The notes beneath the pieces were generated by a model. The model made no database searches and was not told where the DNA came from. It saw only the letters and a list, made by a program, of their open reading frames with translations. Source: Candidatus Sedimenticola endophacoides (GTDB lineage: Bacteria; Pseudomonadota; Gammaproteobacteria; Chromatiales; Chromatiaceae). From it: DNA of 48,044 nucleotides. Positions 7,363 through 20,208 of the stretch are shown piece by piece. Made by a program: the position numbers and the translations under genes. Location of the stretch: assembly GCA_003062205.1 (NCBI GenBank), contig PQCP01000107.1, positions 1 to 48,044 of the forward strand, given 5' to 3'. The number at the start of each line of letters is the position of its first letter. Positions within the stretch are counted from its first letter, which is position 1.

Positions 7363-7955
7363 GGCGCGGTGTCCTCCAGGGTGTCGATCAGGTGGTCGAG
7401 GTGGGGTAGGTTGTCGCTAATCAGTTCGGAGACCATGCGGCCGTTGATCCGCGTTGCCGGGTTGCGGATGTTGTCGGAGACGATCTTCATGCAGGCGACG
7501 CGCCGGGGTGGCGCGAAACGCCGGGCGGTGCTGAAAAAGGCGTACCCCTCCATGTCCAGCAGGGCCTCGCGGGGGTAGTCGAAGCGGGCCTCCGGGAGGC
7601 TGATCAGCGGCGCCAGGCCGATGCCGTCGAGGTGCGGGGCGGCGGTGGACAGCTCCCGGCCCTCCATACCGTCGCGTACCGAGCTGGCGAGGAAGGGGCT
7701 GCCGACTTCGGCCTCGGGGTGGCCGGCGATGCCGATGTTGATCCAGGCATCCGTGGGGCGTGCCGGGGTGCGCCCGCGCAGCCAGTGACACGCCCCGGCC
7801 GCGTTGTCGCGGCCCACGCCGCAGATCACCAGGCGGATTTCGTCACGCCGGTAGAGCGGGTAGGGGTGGGGCCGGTTGTCACGTACCAGGCCGAACCGGT
7901 GGCGGATCGGTCTGGCCTCGGCCGGCAGGGCCACGAGCAGGTGCAGGGGGGTCAT
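7359..7955 (-). CDS. Nucleoside phosphorylase / MTA-SAH nucleosidase-like protein
   Basis: Short (198 residues) member of the PNP/UDP phosphorylase superfamily, closest in motifs to methylthioadenosine/S-adenosylhomocysteine nucleosidase-like proteins. Seen: PAEARP with Glu13 where MTAN has its catalytic acid, NIGIAG (73-78), DMEGYAFF with Glu136 in the purine/ribose-binding position, and KIVSDN with Asp161 in the position of the MTAN catalytic Asp. Authentic MTANs have about 230 residues, so the substrate may differ; hopanoid-associated phosphorylases share this shape. It overlaps the glycosyltransferase gene upstream and the SDR gene downstream by four bases each. No claim about the physiological substrate can be made. 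Confidence 0.75.
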   Translation of the reverse strand: MTPLHLLVALPAEARPIRHRFGLVRDNRPHPYPLYRRDEIRLVICGVGRDNAAGACHWLRGRTPARPTDAWINIGIAGHPEAEVGSPFLASSVRDGMEGRELSTAAPHLDGIGLAPLISLPEARFDYPREALLDMEGYAFFSTARRFAPPRRVACMKIVSDNIRNPATRINGRMVSELISDNLPHLDHLIDTLEDTAP

Positions 7956-8797
7956 CCGTCCGGGGCCGGGGCGTGGACGTTCTGGAGGCGCCGGTAGCGC
8001 CCGGCCTCGGCGTGGCGGCCGCGCTTTTCGGCCCCGTTGGCCAGGATCGCGGCCTTGGCGGCGAGCGTGGCCCGGGCGGCCTCCAGCTGTGGGCGGTTGA
8101 GTTCACCGCTGCCAATGAGCTTCTCCAGGGCATGGACGCGGAAGCGGTCCATGCCCCAGTGGCGGCGCGAGAGCTGGTCCGCGTGGCCGCCGTATTTGAC
8201 GATCTGCGGCTGTTTCACGAAATCCACCCGATGGTGGGCGCAGATGCGCAGCCACAGGTCGTAGTCCTCGCAGGCGGGCAGGTGCTCGTCGAACAGGCCC
8301 ACGCGGTCGAACAGGTCCCGGTGGATCAGGGCGGCGGAGGGGGAGATGACGCACAGCGGCAGGCAGTGGGGAAAGATATCGCCGCCGTATTTGCGGTGCT
8401 TGCGCATCGGGTTGACGCGTACGCCGTTGCGCACCCAGATCTCTTCGGTGTGGCTGATCAGGCAGTCGCCGGTGCGCAGTTGGCCGAGTTGGGCCTCCAG
8501 TTTGCCCGGCAGCCACTCGTCGTCGGAGTCGAGCAGGGCGATCCATTCTCCCCGGGCGGCGCGGATACCCCGGTTGCGCGCGCTGCTCACCCCGTGGTTG
8601 GACTGGCGGATGTAGCGGGCGGCGGGGAAGTCGCGGGCGACCAGCGCTTCTGTGCCGTCATTCGATCCGTCGTCCACCACGATCAACTCCAGCGGCGGCA
8701 GGCTCTGCGCCTGGACCGAGCGCAGGGCGCGCCCCAGGAGCGTGGCGCGGTTGTGGGTGGGGACGATGACCGAGACCCCGATGGCGTTGCCCCCCAT
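7952..8797 (-). CDS. Family 2 glycosyltransferase
   Basis: GT-A fold glycosyltransferase of 281 residues that transfers a sugar from a nucleotide donor. The sequence shows VSVIVPTHNRATLL at the start, VVDDGSNDGT (Asp42, Asp43), the SSARNRG loop, LLDSDDEW (DxD metal site, 90-93) and ACEDYDLWLR with the likely catalytic base near Asp178. There is no transmembrane segment, so it is cytosolic or peripheral. The C-terminal 80 residues are helical and Ala/Arg rich. It lies five bases after the DUF692 gene and overlaps the nucleosidase-like gene, third in a tight five-gene operon. Acceptor and product are unknown: no O-antigen or capsule cluster is nearby. Confidence 0.9.
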   Translation of the reverse strand: MGGNAIGVSVIVPTHNRATLLGRALRSVQAQSLPPLELIVVDDGSNDGTEALVARDFPAARYIRQSNHGVSSARNRGIRAARGEWIALLDSDDEWLPGKLEAQLGQLRTGDCLISHTEEIWVRNGVRVNPMRKHRKYGGDIFPHCLPLCVISPSAALIHRDLFDRVGLFDEHLPACEDYDLWLRICAHHRVDFVKQPQIVKYGGHADQLSRRHWGMDRFRVHALEKLIGSGELNRPQLEAARATLAAKAAILANGAEKRGRHAEAGRYRRLQNVHAPAPDG

Positions 8798-8802
8798 GGT
8801 GT

Positions 8803-9639
8803 TCAGACCGCCAGGTGGCGGCTCGCCCCGCAGCGGGCCCGGGCGACCTCATTGAGCATCTCCTCCAGCGAGGGGATGGTGTCGATGCGCTCGATCAGGG
8901 TGGCCACGGGGCCGAGGCGCTCCAGCGCCAGCAGGTAGAGCTCCCAGACCGGATCGGGTGGCAGGGGGGTGGCCTCCTCGGCCGGTTCGCACAGGGCGGT
9001 GGCGCCCAGGAGGTGGATCTCCCTGACCCGCTGCGCCGGCAGGCGCGCCAGATAGTTGGCGGGGTCGAATCCCTGGTGGACGCTGGAGCCGAGCAGGTTC
9101 TCGATGTCGATCAGGATCAGCGAGCCGGAGCGTTCGGCCACCTCGCTGATGAATTGCGCCTCGGGGATCTCCTGCCCATCCGCCTCGGCGGGGACGTTCT
9201 CCAGCAGGAGCGCTTGCCCCAGGGTCTCCTGGACCTGTTGGATGCGTGGCACCAGATGATCGATCATCTCCCGCGAGTGGGGCAGGGGGAACAGGCTGTC
9301 GCGCCGGTCCTCGGAGCCCCCCCAGCAGAGGTGGCCGGAGATCCGCTCCGGGCGCAGACGTTCCGCCAGCCGTGCCAGCCGCCGCAGATACTCCCGGTCC
9401 AGGGGCCAGGGGCTGCCGAGGGCCAGGGAGAGGCTGTGCAGCACCAGCGGATAGTCGCCGCGCAGTCGCTCCAGGGCGCTCAAGGTATCGGCATCCTGCT
9501 CCAGAAATCCCTCGGCGGTCACCTCGAACCAATCGACATCGGGGTGGCTCTCCAGCACATAGGGGATATACTCCCGGCGCAGGCGCAGACCGAAACCGGG
9601 AAACGGCTCTTGCGGCGGCGTTGGAGCATCGGCGTTCAT
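8803..9639 (-). CDS. DUF692-family protein (multinuclear iron oxygenase-like), divergent
   Basis: 278 residues with the DUF692 (MbnB/TglH/BufB-like) TIM-barrel pattern: LGLR-like GFGLRLRREY, DWFEVTAEGF, LVLHSLSLALGS (His68), RISGHLCWGG (His103), LLLENV (Glu147), LILIDIENLL (Asp178, Asn181), REIHLLGA (His209) and TLIERIDTIPSLEEML (Glu250). Known members bind two or three irons and modify cysteines of partner peptides. Here the usual HLAGH reads HLLGA, and the usual Asp-x-His after it is missing: the stretch reads ATALCEPAEEATPLPPDPVW. That removes conserved ligand positions, so the metal site may be reduced or the activity changed. No precursor peptide or DUF2063-type partner is beside it. It lies 26 bases after cnoX. 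Confidence 0.85.
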   Translation of the reverse strand: MNADAPTPPQEPFPGFGLRLRREYIPYVLESHPDVDWFEVTAEGFLEQDADTLSALERLRGDYPLVLHSLSLALGSPWPLDREYLRRLARLAERLRPERISGHLCWGGSEDRRDSLFPLPHSREMIDHLVPRIQQVQETLGQALLLENVPAEADGQEIPEAQFISEVAERSGSLILIDIENLLGSSVHQGFDPANYLARLPAQRVREIHLLGATALCEPAEEATPLPPDPVWELYLLALERLGPVATLIERIDTIPSLEEMLNEVARARCGASRHLAV

Positions 9640-9665
9640 CGCTGCAAGCTAACCTCTGCGAAGGT

Positions 9666-10529
9666 TCAGTGCAACAGGTTGAACATGCGTCTGCGGTACT
9701 GGGTCACCAGTTCGCCGCTGTCGCCAAGCATCGAAAAGACCGCCAGCATCCCCTTGCGTCCGGCGTCGTCTCCATAGTCGCGGTCTTTGCTCATCAGTTG
9801 CAGCAGCAGATCCAGGGCGGCGCCCAGGTCGTTTTCGGAGATGCGGTAGGCGGCGAGTTGGTGGAGCTGCTCGCTGGTGGCGCTGCCGTTGGCCAGGGCC
9901 TGGTTCAGTTGTGCCTCGGCGGGGGCCTGCGCCAGCAGTCGGTCGAAGGCGAAGCGGGCCCGCAGACCGCTTGCCTCGGGGCTCTGCTGCTGTTCGGCGG
10001 GCAGGGCGGCGAGCAGTCGCTCCGCCTCGTCGATCTCCCCCAGAGCCGCCTTCAGGCCGATGTAGGCGATCTGTATCTGTTGGTTGCCGGGCTCCTCCGC
10101 GCGGGCGCGTTCCAGCAGGGTCAGGGCCGGTTCGATCTCTCCCCGGCCGATGAGGGCGTTGGCCTCGGCCAGCAGGCCGTCACCGGCACTGGCGATGTGG
10201 GCGCCGAGGAAGGCGCGGATCTCTGCTTCGGGTAGGGCGCCGTTGAATTCGTCCACCGCCTCGCCGCCGATGAACAGTTTGACGCTGGGGATGCTGCGGA
10301 TGCCGTAACGCATGGCCAGCCCCTGCTGCTGCTCGGTGTCGACCTTGGCCAGGATAAACTTCCCGTCATACTCCGCGGCGAGCTTGGCGAGCACCGGCAT
10401 GAGCATTTTGCACGGCTGACACCAATCGGCCCAGAAATCCACCAGCACCGGTACGGTGTGGGAGTTCTGCAGGACGTAGGTGTCGAAGGTTTCCTCTGTG
10501 ACGTCAACGATATAGCGTGATTCCGACAT
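9666..10529 (-). CDS. cnoX: Thioredoxin-like co-chaperone CnoX (YbbN)
   Basis: 287-residue protein with an N-terminal thioredoxin domain (1-110) and a C-terminal TPR-like helical region (about 115-287), the CnoX/YbbN architecture. Family members act in the cytoplasm as chaperone-holdases, passing substrates to GroEL or DnaK under oxidative stress. The active site WCQPC (Cys37, Cys40) has both cysteines, unlike the E. coli SxxC form, so it may also exchange disulfides. The cis-proline loop IRSIPSVKLF is present. ATG at 10529 is chosen because the thioredoxin fold starts there (MSESRYIVDV); the frame opens 71 codons earlier without homology. It is the first gene of the minus-strand operon, with a TATAAT box 41 bases upstream. 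Confidence 0.9.
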   Translation of the reverse strand: MSESRYIVDVTEETFDTYVLQNSHTVPVLVDFWADWCQPCKMLMPVLAKLAAEYDGKFILAKVDTEQQQGLAMRYGIRSIPSVKLFIGGEAVDEFNGALPEAEIRAFLGAHIASAGDGLLAEANALIGRGEIEPALTLLERARAEEPGNQQIQIAYIGLKAALGEIDEAERLLAALPAEQQQSPEASGLRARFAFDRLLAQAPAEAQLNQALANGSATSEQLHQLAAYRISENDLGAALDLLLQLMSKDRDYGDDAGRKGMLAVFSMLGDSGELVTQYRRRMFNLLH

Positions 10530-10569
10530 GATCTTCCAGAATGCCTTGGTTGCGGTTGCGATGACGGCG

Positions 10570-10598
10570 ATTATACGGTCCCGGGCCGGTCGAGTGCA
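10570..10598 (-). promoter_or_regulatory. Likely sigma-70 promoter of the cnoX operon
   Basis: On the minus strand a perfect -10 box TATAAT occupies 10570-10575, about 41 bases before the cnoX start. At 17-base spacing the -35 position reads TGCACT, a weak match. The -10 is convincing; the -35 is not. Confidence 0.45.
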
Positions 10599-10662
10599 GG
10601 GGGAATTTCCACCGGGCGTGTGGCGCCGGATCCGGGGGGAGGGATAAATGGGTCGTTTGGCG

Positions 10663-10692
10663 TGGACAGCATCGCACTGCATCAAGTAAAAT
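10663..10692 (+). promoter_or_regulatory. Candidate sigma-70 promoter for carAB
   Basis: TGGACA (10663-10668) and TAAAAT (10687-10692), each five of six to consensus, with an 18-base spacer. They lie about 117 bases before the carA start, in the 279-base divergent gap between cnoX and carA. Confidence 0.5.
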
Positions 10693-10703
10693 TCACCGAA
10701 TTT
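10689..10703 (+). promoter_or_regulatory. Inverted repeat over the carA -10 box, candidate operator
   Basis: AAATTC-ACC-GAATTT is a perfect six-base inverted repeat with a three-base centre. It overlaps the candidate -10 and start region of carAB. carAB genes are commonly repressed by arginine and pyrimidines, but this sequence is not a good match to an ArgR box, so the regulator is unknown. Confidence 0.35.
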
Positions 10704-10808
10704 GACGGCGGCGCGAACGGCGCCTCCGTCCCCTGTTTTCAAACTCGTGGAGTGGGGCGGTTCCCTGGGAATCTGTCCCGTTCGGCATGCCTGTAGGGGA
10801 CTGGTTCT

Positions 10809-11948
10809 TTGAGTAAGCCTGCGTTATTGGTCCTGGAAGATGGAACGGTTTTCCGGGGAGAGTCGATCGGTGCCGACGGTCAGACGGTCGGTGAGGTGGT
10901 GTTCAATACGGCAATCACGGGGTATCAGGAGATCCTGACCGACCCCTCCTATTCGCGGCAGATCGTCACCCTGACCTATCCGCACATCGGTAACACGGGG
11001 ACCAATGACGAGGATGAGGAGTCGTCCGCCATCCACGCCGCCGGGCTGGTGATCCGTGATCTGCCCCTGCTGGCGAGCAACTGGCGCAACCGCCGGTCCC
11101 TGGATGCTTATCTGCGCGACAACAATATCGTCGCCATCGCCGATATCGACACCCGTAAGCTGACCCGGATCCTGCGTGAGAAGGGGGCCCAGAGCGGCTG
11201 CATCGTCGCCGGCGAGTCCCTTGACGAGACGGCGGCCCTGGCCGCCGCGCGGGCCTTCCCCGGACTGAAGGGGATGGATCTGGCCAGGGAGGTGACCGTC
11301 GCTTCCCCCTATGCCTGGGTTCAGGGCAGCTGGAGCCTGGAGGGCGGCCTGCCCGACCCGGCGGAGTCCCCCGAAGAGCAGTTGCCGCACCACGTGGTGG
11401 CCTACGACTACGGGGTCAAACGCAATATCCTGCGCATGCTGGTGGATCGCGGCTGCCGCGTCACCGTGGTCCCGGCCCAAACACCGGCCGCTGAGGTGAT
11501 GGCGATGAACCCGGATGGGGTCTTCCTCTCCAACGGTCCCGGTGATCCGGAGCCGTGCGACTACGCCATCGCCGCGATCCGGGAGATCGTCGACAGCGGT
11601 GTGCCTACTTTCGGTATCTGTCTCGGTCACCAGCTCCTGGCCCTGGCTAGTGGGGCCCGGACCATCAAGATGAAATTCGGCCATCACGGCGCCAACCACC
11701 CGGTGCAGGATCTTTCCGCCAAGACGGTGATGATCTCCAGCCAGAATCATGGTTTCGCGGTGGACGAGCAGAGCCTGCCCGCGACCCTCCGGGCGACCCA
11801 CCGCTCGCTGTTCGACGAATCCCTGCAGGGGATTCACCGCACCGACCGGCCCGCGTTCGGTTTCCAGGGGCACCCCGAGGCGAGCCCCGGTCCGCACGAT
11901 GTGGCGCCGGTGTTCGATCACTTCATCGAGCTGATCGAGGCGCGCTGA
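10809..11948 (+). CDS. carA: Carbamoyl phosphate synthase small subunit
   Basis: Glutaminase subunit of carbamoyl phosphate synthase. It hydrolyses glutamine and channels ammonia to CarB for pyrimidine and arginine synthesis. 379 residues, the normal length. The N-terminal CarA domain holds [15 protein letters not shown]; the class I glutamine amidotransferase domain has [15 protein letters not shown] with nucleophile Cys271, and [10 protein letters not shown] with His355 and Glu357. The start is TTG at 10809, with AGGGGAC upstream; E. coli carA also begins with UUG, and no in-frame ATG fits the conserved N-terminus. carB follows after 161 bases that hold GC-rich stem-forming sequence but no clear terminator, so the two are likely co-transcribed. 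Confidence 0.97.
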   Translation: MSKPALLVLEDGTVFRGESIGADGQTVGEVVFNTAITGYQEILTDPSYSRQIVTLTYPHIGNTGTNDEDEESSAIHAAGLVIRDLPLLASNWRNRRSLDAYLRDNNIVAIADIDTRKLTRILREKGAQSGCIVAGESLDETAALAAARAFPGLKGMDLAREVTVASPYAWVQGSWSLEGGLPDPAESPEEQLPHHVVAYDYGVKRNILRMLVDRGCRVTVVPAQTPAAEVMAMNPDGVFLSNGPGDPEPCDYAIAAIREIVDSGVPTFGICLGHQLLALASGARTIKMKFGHHGANHPVQDLSAKTVMISSQNHGFAVDEQSLPATLRATHRSLFDESLQGIHRTDRPAFGFQGHPEASPGPHDVAPVFDHFIELIEAR

Positions 11949-12109
11949 GCGCGGCGGCCTGTTGGCCGGGGGGCACGCCGTTTCGGGGTGTGCGGCGGGG
12001 CCTGGAGGCCCGGCGATGTATATGCGGTATCGGATTCATTCGCGTCAATCCGCGTTCACTGGCGAACGAACCGGGTTGGCGTCCATCAAAGTTGGGTTAG
12101 TTAAGTTAC

Positions 12110-15328
<3,219 letters not shown>

Positions 15329-15341
15329 GAGGAATAGCGCA

Positions 15342-15818
15342 ATGAGCAAGGTACCGCTGACCGTCCGGGGCGCAGAGAAGCTGCGCGCCGAACTCAACGA
15401 GCTGAAGGGCGTGGCCCGGCCGCAGGTGATCAAGGCGATCGCCGAGGCGCGTGAACATGGCGACCTGAAGGAGAACGCCGAGTATCACGCGGCGCGCGAA
15501 CAGCAGGGTTTCATCGAGGGCCGGATCAAGGATATCGAGGGCAAGCTCTCCCATGCCCAGATTATCGATGTGACCAAGGTGCACGCCGACGGGCGGGTGA
15601 TCTTCGGTGCCACCGTCGATGTCTATGAAGAGGAGTCGGACGAGGAGCACACCTTCCAGATCGTCGGCGACGACGAGGCGGACATCAAGGAGGGGCTGAT
15701 CTCGGTCAGCTCGCCCATGTCGCGTGCCCTGGTCGGCAAGTCGGAGGGGGACGTGGCGGTGGTGGATACCCCGAACGGTCCGCGCCACATGGAGATCCTC
15801 TCGGTGCGTTACGTCTGA
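15342..15818 (+). CDS. greA: Transcription elongation factor GreA
   Basis: 158 residues, the standard GreA length. It binds the RNA polymerase secondary channel and stimulates cleavage of backtracked transcripts. The N-terminal coiled coil carries the catalytic acidic tip inside [20 protein letters not shown], and the C-terminal FKBP-like domain ends with the [20 protein letters not shown] segment. The start ATG at 15342 has GAGGAATA upstream. It is 13 bases downstream of carB and converges on yhbY with a 19-base gap. Confidence 0.97.
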   Translation: MSKVPLTVRGAEKLRAELNELKGVARPQVIKAIAEAREHGDLKENAEYHAAREQQGFIEGRIKDIEGKLSHAQIIDVTKVHADGRVIFGATVDVYEEESDEEHTFQIVGDDEADIKEGLISVSSPMSRALVGKSEGDVAVVDTPNGPRHMEILSVRYV

Positions 15819-15837
15819 TCCGTCGGCCGGTGGCTGT

Positions 15838-16137
15838 TCAGTCCGCCGGCAGGGTGATCCTGGGGGCGTCCGGGTTGCGCCGGTAGAAGGCCGCGACGTG
15901 GCCGATGGCGTGAATCAGCTGCGCGCCGGTGCGGGTGCCGATGGCATCCAGTAGCGCCTGGCGCTCCTCGCGGTCGCCGGCGTTGACCCGTACCTTGATC
16001 AGCTCGTGGCTCAACAGGGCGCACTCCAACTCACCGAACACCCCCTCGTTGAGGCCGTTCTGGCCGACGATGACGACGGGTTTGAGGTGGTGCACCAGCC
16101 CCTTGAGGTGGCGCTTCTGTTTCTGGGTGATCGACAT
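15838..16137 (-). CDS. yhbY: Ribosome assembly RNA-binding protein YhbY (CRM domain)
   Basis: 99-residue CRS1-YhbY (CRM) domain protein associated with pre-50S ribosomal particles. The family signature is clear: LKGLVHHLKPVVIVGQNGLN followed by ELIKVRVNAGDREERQALLD and a conserved glycine loop. ATG at 16137 gives the canonical MSITQKQKRHLKGL start; the frame continues upstream 64 codons without homology and overlaps the divergent rlmE gene. It shares a 144-base divergent promoter region with rlmE, which includes a GC-rich hairpin around 16160-16187. Confidence 0.95.
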   Translation of the reverse strand: MSITQKQKRHLKGLVHHLKPVVIVGQNGLNEGVFGELECALLSHELIKVRVNAGDREERQALLDAIGTRTGAQLIHAIGHVAAFYRRNPDAPRITLPAD

Positions 16138-16281
16138 GGGTGGCTCCAATGAAAAACAGCGGGGCATTCTATCGCAACTGCCCCGGGTACCAAAGTGCGG
16201 CGCGCCCTTTCCGGGGATGGCCGGTCGGTTCTGTAGCCCTTCAATCACCGGCTGAACGGGAAATGGGTGCATAATCAAGCC

Positions 16282-16902
16282 ATGAAGAAGCGCAAGAGCA
16301 GCCGGGCGTGGATCGAGCGCCATCTCCACGACGAATACGTGAAGCGTGCCCAGGCCGAGGGCTATCGCTCCCGTGCTGCTTATAAATTATTGGAATTGCA
16401 GGAAAAAGATCAGCTGTTTCGCCCCGCAATGGTGGTGGTCGACCTGGGAGCTGCCCCGGGTGGCTGGTCGCAGGTGGCCGAACGCCTGGTCGGGGAGCGG
16501 GGGCGGGTGTTCGCCATGGATATCCTGCCAATGGATTCGCTCGCCGGGGTCGATTTTCTGCAGGGCGATTTTCTTGAAGAGGCCACACTGGAGCGTTTGC
16601 TTGCGCTGCTCGCGGGGCGGGGCGTGGATCTTGTAATCTCCGACATGGCCCCCAATGTAAGCGGTGTGAGTGCCGTGGATCAGCCGCGGGCCATGCACCT
16701 GTGCGATCTGGCGCTCGATTTCGCGCACCGGGTCCTGCGGCCCGGGGGGGGATTCGCGGTCAAGGTCTTCCAGGGTGAGGGCTTCGACGACTTCGTGCGG
16801 GAGGTACGCGGCGGATTCGCTCGGGTGGTGATCCGCAAGCCGCGCGCCTCGCGGCCCAAGAGCCGGGAGGTGTACGTGGTGGCGGGGAACTATAATCCAT
16901 AG
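16282..16902 (+). CDS. rlmE: 23S rRNA 2'-O-ribose U2552 methyltransferase RlmE (FtsJ/RrmJ)
   Basis: 206-residue SAM-dependent methyltransferase that modifies U2552 in the A loop of 23S rRNA late in 50S assembly. The SAM-binding motif [15 protein letters not shown] is at 51-65. The catalytic tetrad is intact: Lys35, Asp121 (ISDMAPN), Lys161 ([10 protein letters not shown]) and Glu196 (SREVYVV). ATG at 16282 is preferred because homologs begin near this [10 protein letters not shown]; a GTG at 16267 would add five residues. It lies upstream of ftsH with a 142-base gap, as in E. coli. Confidence 0.96.
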   Translation: MKKRKSSRAWIERHLHDEYVKRAQAEGYRSRAAYKLLELQEKDQLFRPAMVVVDLGAAPGGWSQVAERLVGERGRVFAMDILPMDSLAGVDFLQGDFLEEATLERLLALLAGRGVDLVISDMAPNVSGVSAVDQPRAMHLCDLALDFAHRVLRPGGGFAVKVFQGEGFDDFVREVRGGFARVVIRKPRASRPKSREVYVVAGNYNP

Positions 16903-16915
16903 TATGGTACCAACC

Positions 16916-16944
16916 TTGAGAAAACGGTTGTGTTAACGTAACTT
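16916..16944 (+). promoter_or_regulatory. Possible promoter upstream of ftsH
   Basis: TTGAGA (16916-16921) and TAACTT (16939-16944) are spaced 17 bases, about 100 bases before ftsH. The -10 match is poor. The overlapping CTTGAG could be read as a heat-shock -35 element, but no matching CCCCAT-type -10 follows at the right distance. Tentative. Confidence 0.28.
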
Positions 16945-17044
16945 TTTGAATTTATGCCTTTTCCAGTCGGGTGATGCCCGGGCGCGGCAGTCCGCGAGGT
17001 GTGCGGGGCGGGTGCAGGGAAGAGGGCGAAAGAGGGTTCATGCC

Positions 17045-18979
<1,935 letters not shown>

Positions 18980-19086
18980 TCCCGGCGCCCACCCTCACCG
19001 CACCGCCGGGCCCTGGCGCCCGGCGGTTCTGTTTTCGGCATCGGCGGACGTAGCGGTCCGCAACCCCGATGGAGTCGTGCGAAACG

Positions 19087-19923
19087 ATGATACTCGATTG
19101 TGCAGGCAGGGGCCTCGATCTCACCCGCCCCCAGGTGATGGGGATTCTCAACGTCACACCCGACTCCTTTTCTGACGGCGGTTGCTTCACCGGCCCGGAA
19201 CGGGCCCTGGAGCGGGCCCGCCGGATGGTGGAGGAGGGGGCGGCGATCATCGATGTGGGCGGCGAATCGACCCGGCCCGGGGCACAGGGGGTGCCCCTGG
19301 AGCAGGAGCTGGAGCGGGTGATTCCGGTAATCGAGGCGATTCGCTCCGAGCTGGCGGTGCCGGTCTCCATCGATACCTCCAAGGCCCATGTGATGCGCGA
19401 GGCGGTGCGGGCCGGTGCCGGTATGATCAACGATGTCATGGGGCTGCGGGGCGAGGGTGCGCTCCAGGCGGCGGCCGATGCCGCCGTGCCGGTCTGCCTG
19501 ATGCATATGCAGGGCGAGCCGCGCACCATGCAGCGCGCCCCCAGCTACCGCGAGGTGGTGACCGATGTGGCGGAGTTTTTTGAGCAGCGGGTGCGTGCCT
19601 GCGTGGCGGCGGGTATCCCGCGCGAGCGTCTGCTGCTCGATCCGGGGTTCGGTTTCGGTAAGAGCCTGGAGCACAACCTGCGGCTGCTGGCGCACCTGGA
19701 TGTGCTGCGCCGTCCGGGTCTGCCGCTGTTGGTGGGTATCTCACGCAAGAGCATGATCGGGGCGCTGCTGAATGATGCCCCGGTGGAGCGGCGCCTGCAC
19801 GGCAGTCTGGCGGCGGCGGTGATGGCCGCCGAGCGCGGTGCGGCGCTCCTGCGTGTGCATGACGTGGGGCCGACGGTCGAGGCGCTGAAGGTGGTGGCGG
19901 CGGTCCTGATGCGGGCCGGGTGA
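19087..19923 (+). CDS. folP: Dihydropteroate synthase
   Basis: Condenses p-aminobenzoate with 6-hydroxymethyl-dihydropterin pyrophosphate in folate synthesis, and is the target of sulfonamides. 278 residues. The signatures are complete: VMGILNVTPDSFSDGG near the start, AAIIDVGGESTRPGA, VPVSIDTSK, MINDVMGL, LLDPGFGFGKSLEHN and LLVGISRKSMIG, the TIM-barrel order of DHPS. ATG at 19087 (MILDCAGRGLDL) matches where homologs begin; an in-frame ATG at 19069 would add six residues. It sits between ftsH and glmM as in most gammaproteobacteria. The 285-base gap to glmM has no gene; it contains short GC-rich inverted repeats. Confidence 0.96.
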   Translation: MILDCAGRGLDLTRPQVMGILNVTPDSFSDGGCFTGPERALERARRMVEEGAAIIDVGGESTRPGAQGVPLEQELERVIPVIEAIRSELAVPVSIDTSKAHVMREAVRAGAGMINDVMGLRGEGALQAAADAAVPVCLMHMQGEPRTMQRAPSYREVVTDVAEFFEQRVRACVAAGIPRERLLLDPGFGFGKSLEHNLRLLAHLDVLRRPGLPLLVGISRKSMIGALLNDAPVERRLHGSLAAAVMAAERGAALLRVHDVGPTVEALKVVAAVLMRAG

Positions 19924-20208
19924 ATCGCGTCCCGGCACGCTTCGGCCTATTCCGCATCTGGCCCGCGGCGCACTTCGGGCTCCGCCCTCCCTTTGCATCC
20001 GCCTGGGGTCGAGTGGATGGCCGAGGCGGGACGCATGGGCAAGCGGATCGGGCGCGATCGACCCCGGCCTTGGATTAGGCGGCACAGTTACCGCCCTGTA
20101 TTGATGGGGCGGTTTGCCTGGTGAGGGATGCGGGCTGGCGGTAGAATTCCCTTTGAATCGATGACTCGGGCCTGCGGGCGGGGCTTGGCGGCACAAGGAA
20201 ACAGCACA

